Part shown: positions 1 to 8,098 of the stretch, one piece after another | Layout: every line of letters starts with the position of its first letter | Position numbering within the stretch: the first letter of the stretch is position 1 | NCBI GenBank assembly: GCA_964394585.1 | Contig: CAYMYI010000085.1 | Location: forward strand, 1 to 18,524 | Direction: 5' to 3' | DNA: 18,524 nt | Origin: CAYUJH01 sp964394585 | GTDB lineage: Bacteria; Bacteroidota; Bacteroidia; Cytophagales; Flammeovirgaceae | Program-made: the position numbers and the translations under genes | The notes under the pieces: generated by a model | Told to the model about the DNA's origin: nothing | Database searches by the model: none | Seen by the model: the letters and a program-made list of their open reading frames with translations, nothing else

Positions 1-2561
1 ATCAGATGCTCCTTCTCAACCTTAATGGTTACATATACGGTTTTTTCTTTCGGAGAAAACTTAATAGCGTTGCTAATCAAGTTTTCAAAAATTTGAAGCG
101 TGTAGTTCCGATCGACTTTCACTTCCTTTTCGAGGATTTCTTCTTGTTTTACTAAGCGGATATTTTTTTTTGCCGCTTTGCCCGCTAGCCCATCTACCGA
201 AGCATTGAGCAAATGGTGCAAGTTCAGCGGCTCTAAGTTCATTTGAATACTCCCCGATTCGATCGCTTTTAGGTTTAAAATCTGCCCGATCATTTCATTC
301 AACCGATCTACCGCTTGTACCATGAGCTTATGGTACTCTCTGAGTTCTGGATCGATGTTGGGGAAACGAATTTCGCTGATATCCACCAAGCCCCGAATCT
401 GATGCAAGGGGTTGCGCATATCGTGTGCAAGCACCCCAATGATGTCATTTTTTTCTTGGTTGAGTTCACTCAACTGCTGGTTCTGTTGGCGGATTTCCTC
501 ATTTTTTTCGGCGATTTCTTTGGTTCGTTCATTCACCTGGCGCTCGAGCCGCTGTTTAGAAACCCTAAGTTGATAGGTGTACAAGCGCACCGCCACCACA
601 TACAGCAATGCTGCTCCTGCAAAATAAGCGAGATACGCCCACCAGCGATAATACCAAGGAGCAGCTATTGAAAATGTATAGCGGGTTTCTTCACTTAGAA
701 GACCGTAGGCGTTTTTAGCTTGCGCTACCAATGTGTAAGTACCTTGGGGTAGGCGGTCGTAGCGCATCGTCGAAGTGGGCTGCCATGCCGACCACTCCGT
801 CTGAAAACCATCTAACCAAAAGCGATACATCGTTTTTTCAGGGCGATCGAACCAAGGTGCCGCTACGGTGAATTGCACCGATTTCCGCTCCCACGGCAAT
901 ACGGCTTGTGTAGCGTTCTTATCTTCTTTCCATAAATAGGTATCTTGATAGGTAAGCGTATCCTGTCCATATACTTCCATCGTGCGGAGTACGGTAGTAA
1001 AACGCTGTACTGCGGTATCAAGTACGGTTTCTCGCAGCAACGGATTGTAGTGGATTAAACCTTCGGGCGAGCCGAACAACACATTTTCTGTATCTATCGG
1101 GTAGATAAAATACAGGGGTAGCCCTTCAAATTGCCGAAATAGTTCCGTTTCATCAATGTAGCCTGCACCGTTTTTTTTCAATACTCCCACAGCTTGCTCG
1201 GCAACGAACCAAATGTTACCAGCAGAGTCGGTAGTGCTAACTTGCACATTCCCCCAACGTTCTGCATAGGGTGGTGGTAGCGGTTCAGCTTGCTTTGTAG
1301 ACCGCCGCGTAGCTACTGTTGTTTCGGCAAGCTCCATTTGGTTGCCAGTTATAGTGTACACGCCTGCGTCGGTAAGAACGAGCAAATCATTTTCTTTCTT
1401 TTCAAAAGAAAATACCTCTAGGGCGTTGGTGTGCAATGGAGCAAAGCCCCACGTATCGGCGAAGGGATTGCCCGAACTGCCCCACGGGCGGAAAAAGACC
1501 CCTTGCCGAGTACCCACATACAGGTAATCGCCGTGAATGCATGCATCTACCACAGCGCCTTCAATCTTTTCTTGCTCGCCAAAATGCGAAAAAGGGGCCT
1601 GCAATGGTACAAAAGCGATACCGTTATGGGTTGCTAGCCAAAGGTTTTGGCGAGTATCTTGGTAGCAATGCCGTACAAAATTGTTGACAATGCCCTTGTC
1701 GCGGTTAATCAGAAACACCAATGTTCCTTGCTTATCCATAATCCCCAATCCTCCTTTTTTTGTCCCAATAGCATAGAAATCGCGCTGGATGGGCACTAGA
1801 GTTTGCAGCGCATTCATTTCAAAAAAAGAAGCGGCAGTGGCTGAAAAAGGTTGCCAAGTGAACGTTTCGGTATCTATCAAATAAAATTGTCCTTGTTCGG
1901 AGGCGGCAAGCCACTGTCCTGCTGCGTGGTCTACGAGTGCGGTAATTTCAAAGGGGAAGGGCTCGTTGCTCATGGGCTCAAACGCCTCTCCGTTCCATGC
2001 TAGCAAACGTAGACTTTCATCTTGGGCAAACATGCCATCGCCTAAGGGAAATAATCGGAGGATTGGCTTCGGTGCTGAAACATCGATCAAAGTAGAATCG
2101 GCGTATAATGCTGCCGTTTGTTTTCCCCAAAACCATACGCCGGTTTGGGTGGCAATTACTTGCTCGATAGCCCCTACACCATTGCCGGTGCGAAGAGCTT
2201 GGTAGTGCATAGCACCGTTCGGTTCGGCGGTAAAAAAGCCAAAGCTATCTTCGCTTCCCACATAGGTTGTTCCGGTAGAGTCGATAGCGAGGCTGTACAC
2301 TGCCGAGCGTTGGGGCAAGGGGTAGAGTTGCCATTGGGCACCATCAAACGTAAGTAATCCGCGGCGGTTTGCCACATAGATAATACCTGTTTGGTTTTGA
2401 GCAATGGCATAATTGATAGCCCCCGCTTGGTAGTCGTTCGAGGTGTAGTGCTGCACTTGGGGCATTCCTTGCACTGCCTGTGCCGCCGATGGAGCAACGC
2501 ACGAAAGCACAAGAATTGCACTCGTAATTACTCTCCTAAAAACGATATTGACCGATTTCAT
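1..2561 (-). CDS. Propeller sensor histidine kinase (Reg_prop - Y_Y_Y - TM - HisKA - HATPase), C-terminus outside window
   Basis: Read by translating the minus strand from the ATG at 2561; the frame is open to the left edge, so about 853 residues are present and the end is missing. Domains in order: signal peptide (about 1-30); periplasmic two-component-regulator propeller (about 35-560, with repeats such as GIIYVANRRGLLTFDG and NLWLATHNGIAFVP); Y_Y_Y domain (about 565-622); one membrane span (about 638-660); coiled coil (about 661-705); HisKA with LAHDMRNPL, phospho-acceptor His713; start of the ATPase domain with N-box NLISNAIKF (Asn831). The remaining ATP-binding boxes, and any receiver or AraC domain, lie outside, so it may be a simple or a hybrid kinase. 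It probably senses a periplasmic ligand or envelope state; the ligand is unknown. It is divergent from the M1 peptidase with 100 bp between them. Its propeller is related to that of the phosphatase at 8099-11594. Confidence 0.92.
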   Translation of the reverse strand, partial: MKSVNIVFRRVITSAILVLSCVAPSAAQAVQGMPQVQHYTSNDYQAGAINYAIAQNQTGIIYVANRRGLLTFDGAQWQLYPLPQRSAVYSLAIDSTGTTYVGSEDSFGFFTAEPNGAMHYQALRTGNGVGAIEQVIATQTGVWFWGKQTAALYADSTLIDVSAPKPILRLFPLGDGMFAQDESLRLLAWNGEAFEPMSNEPFPFEITALVDHAAGQWLAASEQGQFYLIDTETFTWQPFSATAASFFEMNALQTLVPIQRDFYAIGTKKGGLGIMDKQGTLVFLINRDKGIVNNFVRHCYQDTRQNLWLATHNGIAFVPLQAPFSHFGEQEKIEGAVVDACIHGDYLYVGTRQGVFFRPWGSSGNPFADTWGFAPLHTNALEVFSFEKKENDLLVLTDAGVYTITGNQMELAETTVATRRSTKQAEPLPPPYAERWGNVQVSTTDSAGNIWFVAEQAVGVLKKNGAGYIDETELFRQFEGLPLYFIYPIDTENVLFGSPEGLIHYNPLLRETVLDTAVQRFTTVLRTMEVYGQDTLTYQDTYLWKEDKNATQAVLPWERKSVQFTVAAPWFDRPEKTMYRFWLDGFQTEWSAWQPTSTMRYDRLPQGTYTLVAQAKNAYGLLSEETRYTFSIAAPWYYRWWAYLAYFAGAALLYVVAVRLYTYQLRVSKQRLERQVNERTKEIAEKNEEIRQQNQQLSELNQEKNDIIGVLAHDMRNPLHQIRGLVDISEIRFPNIDPELREYHKLMVQAVDRLNEMIGQILNLKAIESGSIQMNLEPLNLHHLLNASVDGLAGKAAKKNIRLVKQEEILEKEVKVDRNYTLQIFENLISNAIKFSPKEKTVYVTIKVEKEHL

Positions 2562-2661
2562 ACCCGTTAATATAAAGCAGAAGATTAGAAGACCGCCCGA
2601 TTTTATATTTTTACTGATGTCTGATTTATAAAAAAATTGTTTCATCATAACCTAATAGCAA

Positions 2662-4536
2662 ATGACACACTCTTTCAGAATTGTTACTGCCCTATGTATT
2701 GGGCTATGCTGTGCGCTAGGCGTACATGCACAACCCGACCGTTGGCAACAACGTGCCACGTACGAAATGGAAGTCGATATGGATGTGGAAACGAATCGGT
2801 ACACTGGTACGCAAACACTCACTTATACTAATAACTCTCCCGATACGCTCACTCATGTATTTTATCATCTTTATTTTAATGCCTTTCAACCCAATAGCAT
2901 GATGGACGTTCGCTCACGTACGATTGCCGATCCGGATCGTCGCGTAGGCGATCGCATTTATAATTTAAGCGAAGAAGAAATTGGCTTTTTGCGTGTTAAA
3001 TCGCTTAAGCATGCCGGGAATGCCATTGCTTTTGAAGAAGTTGGCACTATCCTAGAAGTTCCCCTTGAAACGCTAATTATGCCGGGCGCGACCACCACCT
3101 TCGAAATGGAGTTCGAAGGTCAAGTGCCCCTACAGGTTCGCCGGTCGGGCCGCGATAGTGCCGAAGGTGTGCGCTATTCCATGTCGCAATGGTATCCTAA
3201 AATGTGTGAGTACGACTACGAAGGCTGGCACCCTAATCCTTACATCGGTAGAGAGTTCTATGGTATTTGGGGCGATTTTGATGTAAAAATCACGATTGAC
3301 TCTGCCTATTTGGTAGGAGGCACCGGCTATTTACAAAATCCTCAGGAAATTGGGCACGGCTACGAGAAGCCCGGTAGCAAAGTACGCCGCAAAAAAGGCG
3401 ATAAACTCACCTGGCATTTCAAAGCACCCGACGTGCACGATTTTATGTGGGCAGCCGATCCCGATTATATCCATTACACCAAGCAAGTACCCAATGGCCC
3501 TACCCTACATTTCATTTATCAAGATGACGAAGAAATCCGGGAAAACTGGGAAGCCTTAGGCGACTACACCGTAAAAGCCTTTCAGTTTATGAACGAAAAC
3601 TTTGGGAAATATCCTTACGAGCAATTCTCTACGGTACAAGGAGGCGATGGCGGCATGGAGTACCCCATGAGTACACTCATTACCGGAAAGCGCTCGTTGC
3701 GCAGTTTGGTGGGCGTAACAGTCCACGAGCTAATCCACAGTTGGTATCAAGGCGTATTAGCCACTAACGAAGCGCTCTACCCTTGGATGGACGAAGGGTT
3801 TACCTCGTATGCTTCGGCAGCTACGATGTTCGAGCTGTTCCCTCCCAATCAACCAGTAGTTAACAAGTTTGAAGGCTCGTACAACGGCTATTTCGCCTTG
3901 GTGCAAAGCGGTATGGAAGAACCGATATCCACCCACTCTGACCACTACGCTACGAACCGTGCCTATGGCATTGCAGCTTACTCAAAAGGAGCGGTAACCC
4001 TTCACCAATTAGGTTACATCATTGGCGAAGAAACCATGATGGAGGGCATGCGCCGCTATTTCCACACGTGGAAATTCAAACATCCGAATGTAAACGACTT
4101 TAAGCGAGTTATGGAAAAACACTCTGGGATTGAGCTAGATTGGTACTTCGAGCATTGGGTGAACACCACTAATACCATCGATTACGGATTGGGGCAAGTC
4201 CGCCCCCAAGGCGAAGAAACCTTGCTAACCCTACACCGCCACGGCAACATGATGATGCCCATTGAAGTGATGGTCGTGTATAAAGATGGCAGCGTCGAAC
4301 TATTCTACATCCCCCTCCGCATGATGCGCGGCATAAAAGCCCCCGAAAACGACTTAAAACGCACTGTGATGGAAGATTGGCCTTGGACGTACCCTGAATA
4401 CACCATGGCAATTCCGGCAAAGTATGAAAACATCGCCAGCATTATCATCGACCCATCGCAGCGCCTTGCCGATGTAGCACCCGAAAATAACTATATAGAA
4501 CTGAAAGCTCCGGAAGTCTTATTCAAAAAGAAATAA
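2662..4536 (+). CDS. Secreted M1 family zinc metallopeptidase (aminopeptidase type)
   Basis: 624 residues. A signal peptide (about 1-23, ending GVHA) points to the periplasm or outside. The M1 exopeptidase motif is seen as GGMEYP at 330-335. The gluzincin zinc site is HELIH at 355-359 followed after exactly 18 residues by Glu378 in DEGFTSY, so the ligands are His355, His359 and Glu378 and the general base is Glu356. Tyr440 in AAYSKGA fits the transition-state tyrosine of the family. The N-terminal part (30-230) matches the beta-saddle domain; the C-terminal part after about 470 is shorter than in aminopeptidase N, as is common for Bacteroidota members. The likely role is trimming amino acids from peptides outside the cytoplasm; substrate preference cannot be read. 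No Shine-Dalgarno sequence precedes the ATG. A strong terminator follows at 4568-4614, so it is probably a single-gene transcript. Confidence 0.93.
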   Translation: MTHSFRIVTALCIGLCCALGVHAQPDRWQQRATYEMEVDMDVETNRYTGTQTLTYTNNSPDTLTHVFYHLYFNAFQPNSMMDVRSRTIADPDRRVGDRIYNLSEEEIGFLRVKSLKHAGNAIAFEEVGTILEVPLETLIMPGATTTFEMEFEGQVPLQVRRSGRDSAEGVRYSMSQWYPKMCEYDYEGWHPNPYIGREFYGIWGDFDVKITIDSAYLVGGTGYLQNPQEIGHGYEKPGSKVRRKKGDKLTWHFKAPDVHDFMWAADPDYIHYTKQVPNGPTLHFIYQDDEEIRENWEALGDYTVKAFQFMNENFGKYPYEQFSTVQGGDGGMEYPMSTLITGKRSLRSLVGVTVHELIHSWYQGVLATNEALYPWMDEGFTSYASAATMFELFPPNQPVVNKFEGSYNGYFALVQSGMEEPISTHSDHYATNRAYGIAAYSKGAVTLHQLGYIIGEETMMEGMRRYFHTWKFKHPNVNDFKRVMEKHSGIELDWYFEHWVNTTNTIDYGLGQVRPQGEETLLTLHRHGNMMMPIEVMVVYKDGSVELFYIPLRMMRGIKAPENDLKRTVMEDWPWTYPEYTMAIPAKYENIASIIIDPSQRLADVAPENNYIELKAPEVLFKKK

Positions 4537-4567
4537 CCCAACGAGTAGAGTTTCTATTCAACCAAAT

Positions 4568-4614
4568 TGCCTGAACTGCAGCAGTTTTTCTCTGTCGTTC
4601 AGGCAGTTTTTTTT
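4568..4614 (+). terminator. Rho-independent terminator after the M1 peptidase
   Basis: A perfect 9-bp inverted repeat, TGCCTGAAC (4568-4576) and GTTCAGGCA (4597-4605), with a 20-nt loop, is followed by G and eight T (4607-4614). It lies 32 bp after the peptidase stop codon. The polarity fits plus-strand transcription. Confidence 0.88.
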
Positions 4615-4767
4615 CATCAAGTGTGTTGGGCACAACCAAAAAATAGTTCGTAATTCCTTGATAATCAATAACTATTTAACCCTCTGAGAAAGCATCGGTG
4701 TATATTTCCCTCTCGTGTTCTGTATATTCACTATTTAAATTGATGTTTTACCAATCTTTTTTCCACA

Positions 4768-6057
4768 ATGAAACAACTGCAATTTTTACTACTTAGCTTG
4801 GGAGCTGTGCTACTCTTGGCGCAGTGCCAACCTTCGCAAGAAAACAACGAAAACGCCACCACTGCCGAGGAAACTTCACCCGCTACTTCGGAACCTACCC
4901 TTGCCGAAGCACAGGCAATTGCTCGGAAGTACATCATGGTAGATGGGCACGTAGACTTGCCCACCCGATTGCGCATTAACATGTTTCGTTTCGAACGGGT
5001 ACTCGAAGATGTTTCCCAACGTGCAGAAAAAGGAAATTTCGACTACGAACGCGCCAAAGAAGGCGGGCTCGATGCCCCGTTCATGTCAATTTACATTCCG
5101 GCAAGCTACCAAGAAGAAGCCGGGCGCTCGAAAGCCTATGCCGATTCGCTCATCGATATGGTGAACGGAATTGCCGAAAAATACCCCGAAAAGTTTGCCA
5201 TGGCTTACTCGCCTGAGCACGTAAAAGAGAATTTTGACCAAGGGCTCATTTCCCTGCCAATGGGGATGGAAAATGGTGCGCCGATCGAAGACGACCTCGC
5301 CAATGTAGCGTACTTCTACAACCGGGGCATTCGCTACATTACCCTTACTCACAGCAAAGTGAATCAGATTTGCGACTCTTCGTACGACTCGGTACGCACC
5401 TGGAACGGCCTCAGCCCCTTTGGCGAAAAAGTAGTGAAAGAGATGAACCGCGTGGGTATCATGGTAGATATTTCCCATGTTTCCGATAGTGCTTTTTACG
5501 ATGTGATGGCAATTACCCAGGCTCCTGCCATTGCCTCGCATTCTTCGGTACGCAAGTTTGTACCAGGCTTCGAACGCAACATGAACGACGACATGATCCG
5601 GAAGCTAGCCGAAAATGGTGGGGTCATCATGATCAACTTCGGTTCTACCTTCGTCGATGGAGAATCGCGCGAAAAATCGTCGGCGATGCGTGCGCACCTT
5701 GCCGACTATGCCGAACAAAATAACCTAGCCTGGAACGATTCGCTCATGGTAGCCTATCGCGAAAACTACGCTAAAGAAAACCCTATGTATTCTACGGTGG
5801 GGAAAGTTGCCGATCATATCGACCATGTGGTGAGTTTAGTGGGTATCGACCATGTAGGCTTTGGCTCCGATTTCGACGGCGTAGGCGATACCCTCCCTAC
5901 CGGCTTAAAGGATGCCTCTGAATACCCCAATCTTATTTTAGAATTGCTCAAAAGAGGGTACACCGAAGAAGACATTGCCAAAATGTGCTACCAAAACATC
6001 TTCCGCGTTTGGAACGAAGTACAAGAAATTGCCGTAAAAATGCGGAAAAACACCTAA
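4768..6057 (+). CDS. Membrane dipeptidase, peptidase family M19, lipoprotein
   Basis: 429 residues. The N-terminus carries a lipoprotein signal with lipobox LLAQC (Cys20), then a low-complexity Glu/Thr/Ser linker (21-45), so the enzyme is probably membrane-anchored. The metallo-dependent hydrolase barrel follows with all expected M19 metal ligands: HVD (His61, Asp63), bridging Glu168 in GMENG, His237 in DISHVS and His258 in ASHSSVR, plus Asp368 in GFGSDFDG. RYITLTHSKVN (about 190-200) is the family signature strand. The M19 family hydrolyses dipeptides, including those with a D-residue at the C-terminal side, using two zinc ions. Role here: peptide or cell-wall dipeptide scavenging outside the cytoplasm (inferred). 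It follows the M1 peptidase in the same direction, but a terminator and 231 bp separate them, so they are probably separate transcripts. Length is normal for the family. Confidence 0.93.
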   Translation: MKQLQFLLLSLGAVLLLAQCQPSQENNENATTAEETSPATSEPTLAEAQAIARKYIMVDGHVDLPTRLRINMFRFERVLEDVSQRAEKGNFDYERAKEGGLDAPFMSIYIPASYQEEAGRSKAYADSLIDMVNGIAEKYPEKFAMAYSPEHVKENFDQGLISLPMGMENGAPIEDDLANVAYFYNRGIRYITLTHSKVNQICDSSYDSVRTWNGLSPFGEKVVKEMNRVGIMVDISHVSDSAFYDVMAITQAPAIASHSSVRKFVPGFERNMNDDMIRKLAENGGVIMINFGSTFVDGESREKSSAMRAHLADYAEQNNLAWNDSLMVAYRENYAKENPMYSTVGKVADHIDHVVSLVGIDHVGFGSDFDGVGDTLPTGLKDASEYPNLILELLKRGYTEEDIAKMCYQNIFRVWNEVQEIAVKMRKNT

Positions 6058-6086
6058 CACTTTGGGGCAAACGCAGCGTCCAAAAA

Positions 6087-6170
6087 GGCTATCTTGAAAG
6101 TTACGATTTTGTCAACTGCGCATATGCTAACAGGCTGTGCTTTACAACTTTCAGGATAGCCATGTTTTTT
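6087..6170 (+). terminator. Long-range 16-bp hairpin with T-tract, probable terminator of the M19 gene
   Basis: GGCTATCTTGAAAGTT (6087-6102) is complementary to AACTTTCAGGATAGCC (6146-6161), with one position forming G-T instead of A-T. The arms are separated by 43 nt. Five A precede the left arm and six T (6165-6170) follow the right arm after ATG, so the stem can extend and could work in both directions. It sits 29 bp after the M19 stop. The loop is unusually long for an intrinsic terminator, so a different structured element is possible. Confidence 0.5.
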
Positions 6171-6190
6171 GTTAAGCATATGCCAAACAG
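6120..6190. repeat. Two copies of palindrome GCATATGC in an imperfect direct repeat
   Basis: GCATATGCTAACAG (6120-6133) recurs as GCATATGCCAAACAG (6176-6190). The core octamer is self-complementary. One copy is inside the loop of the 6087-6161 hairpin, the other just downstream. Function unknown; it could be an operator pair for the kinase at 6260, but this is only a suggestion. Confidence 0.35.
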
Positions 6191-6259
6191 AAATTATTTT
6201 CAGTAAATTTATTCAACTGATTTATCACTACACTCGTCGACTTCAACTTCTGGTAGTTT

Positions 6260-8095
6260 ATGAAACAAAACGCTATTGAAAATAAAGCGCAACAACTAAA
6301 ACAAAAACTGCAAAAGCTCAACCAAGAAGCACAAGAAACCCTTAGCCAACTTGAGCAGGAGTTGGAACAATCGAACCGAAAACTCTCTGAGGAAAACATG
6401 CGATTTCAGCTTGTTACCGATGGGGTAGAAGTAGGAATTTGGGATTGGATTGACATCGAAAAAGACACTGCCTACATCAACCCGCGCTACTACGAATTGC
6501 TGGGCTACCAAAACAATGAATTTCCTGCAAGCTATGGGGAAATTGCCAAACGTACCCACCCCAGCGACCTGCCTCAACTTGAAGAAGCCGTTGCCCAGCA
6601 CTTTGAGAACTACTTCCCTTTCCGCATCGAATACCGCATGCAAACAAAAGCCGGCGAGTATCGGTGGTTTCTTTCTACGGGCAAATGCGAGCGTGATACG
6701 AATGGGAAGCCCATCCGCATGGCAGGTTCTATTATCGATATCCACGAGCAGAAACAGCAAGAACTCTACATACAAGAACTGAACGCTAAACTATCGGCAG
6801 CTAATGAAGAGCTCCAAAGCCAAAATGAAACCCTCTCTGCATTAACAGAACAATTGGAGCACCGTGTTGAAGAAGAGGTGGTAAAGGTGTACCAATCGGA
6901 ACAGCGGTGGAATACCATTATCCAACAAGCTGACGACTTCATTGTGCTAGTTAACCCCGAAGGAGTGATTGAGTTTACCAACAATGCATTTTCAGAACTT
7001 GACCCCAACAGCGATGTAATTTCGCACAAGGTGTTCGAATTTCTTGATAAAGAGAATGCTGCCCATTTGCAAGAAAAAATGAGTGCGGGGTTTCAAGGAG
7101 AGCACAGCACTTTCGAGCTAGAAGTACAAAACCTTGTATCGCAAGAATTGCACATTTTTTCGGGGAAGGTAACCCCTCTTTATCTCTCTGAGTCAAACCA
7201 AAAACCCAATAAGGTGATGATTATCGCCCGAGATGTTACGGAAGTTCGCTCTCAAGCCAAAGAAATTGAGGCATTTAATCGCGAACTAAAACAAAAAAAT
7301 GAGAGCCTGCTCATGCAAGAAGAGGAACTTGTCCAAGCCAATGAAGAGCTAAAAGCTACGCTCGATGAGCTTTCCGAAAAAGAGATAGCCCTAAAAAAAA
7401 CCATCGAAAACCTTGAAACACGTAACCACGAGCTTGATAACCTTGTCTACCGCATTTCGCACGATTTGCGCTCGCCCATCGCTTCTATCTTAGGACTGCT
7501 CAACGTAATACAGCTCGACGAAACGACTACCCAAGAGTACTTGCCGCTAATTCGGCAAAAGGCCACTCGCCTCGATGCGTTCATCAACAACATGCTCGAT
7601 TTTGCTAAAACTACACGCTCCACGCCAACCAGAGAGGCAATCGAATTCCAGCAACTGATCGACGAGTGCCTAGAGGACTTCCAATACCTCGACCATGCCA
7701 GCGAGCTATCGGTACTTACCGAAGTAACTCTCCCGTTCCCGTTCTACAGCGACCCCTTAAAAATGAAAATCCTTTTCAGTAATCTGATTTCCAACGCTAT
7801 CAAATACCAGAACATATATAATACAGAGCAAAGCTGTTTACTTATTACAGCTAAGTACGTTCAACAAGACAAACGGCTACTCCTCACTTTTGAAGACAAC
7901 GGCTTAGGTATTTCGAAAGAGCATCTCGATAGAGTATTCGATATGTTTTACCGAGCTACCGACCGTTCGGGCGGTTCGGGCTTAGGGCTTTATATTGTTA
8001 AACAGACTACCGAGAAACTGAATGGCACCATCCAGGTCGATAGCCAACCGGGGAAAGGCACTACCTTTAAAATGTTGCTTCCTGTGATAAAATAA
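6260..8095 (+). CDS. Cytoplasmic PAS-PAS sensor histidine kinase
   Basis: 611 residues, with no signal peptide or membrane span, so soluble. Domains in order: N-terminal coiled coil (about 5-47); PAS domain with PAC end (about 48-165, including EYRWFLSTGK); coiled coil (about 168-213); second PAS (about 218-335); coiled coil (about 336-390); HisKA with YRISHDLRSPIAS, phospho-acceptor His401; HATPase_c with N-box NLISNAIKYQ (Asn512), G1 box EDNGLGI (Asp546), F-box region FDMFYRATD and G2 box GGSGLGLYIV (about 571-580). All boxes needed for an active kinase are present. There is no receiver domain and no response-regulator gene nearby, so its partner is elsewhere. The PAS domains suggest an internal signal such as a ligand or redox state; no cofactor residue can be assigned. 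It converges on the phosphatase gene with only 3 bp between stop codons. The start follows TTTATG without a Shine-Dalgarno sequence. Confidence 0.93.
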   Translation: MKQNAIENKAQQLKQKLQKLNQEAQETLSQLEQELEQSNRKLSEENMRFQLVTDGVEVGIWDWIDIEKDTAYINPRYYELLGYQNNEFPASYGEIAKRTHPSDLPQLEEAVAQHFENYFPFRIEYRMQTKAGEYRWFLSTGKCERDTNGKPIRMAGSIIDIHEQKQQELYIQELNAKLSAANEELQSQNETLSALTEQLEHRVEEEVVKVYQSEQRWNTIIQQADDFIVLVNPEGVIEFTNNAFSELDPNSDVISHKVFEFLDKENAAHLQEKMSAGFQGEHSTFELEVQNLVSQELHIFSGKVTPLYLSESNQKPNKVMIIARDVTEVRSQAKEIEAFNRELKQKNESLLMQEEELVQANEELKATLDELSEKEIALKKTIENLETRNHELDNLVYRISHDLRSPIASILGLLNVIQLDETTTQEYLPLIRQKATRLDAFINNMLDFAKTTRSTPTREAIEFQQLIDECLEDFQYLDHASELSVLTEVTLPFPFYSDPLKMKILFSNLISNAIKYQNIYNTEQSCLLITAKYVQQDKRLLLTFEDNGLGISKEHLDRVFDMFYRATDRSGGSGLGLYIVKQTTEKLNGTIQVDSQPGKGTTFKMLLPVIK

Positions 8096-8098
8096 ACC

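Noticed and set aside
2604..2611. TATATTTT as -7 box of the M1 peptidase
   Set aside because: The invariant final G of TAnnTTTG is missing and no -33 element is present; too weak in AT-rich sequence.
4641..4677. Inverted repeat AAATAGTT/AACTATTT before the dipeptidase gene
   Set aside because: Only AT-rich 8-bp arms, no T-run and no promoter element at a fixed distance; may be chance in AT-rich intergenic DNA.
5086..5541. 151-residue minus-strand ORF
   Set aside because: It is the antisense shadow of the M19 dipeptidase, whose catalytic motifs are in the plus frame.
5985..6206. 73-residue plus-strand ORF after the dipeptidase
   Set aside because: It begins inside the dipeptidase in another frame and reads through the long hairpin; no protein features.
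6296..6775. 159-residue minus-strand ORF
   Set aside because: Antisense shadow of the N-terminal PAS domain of the histidine kinase.
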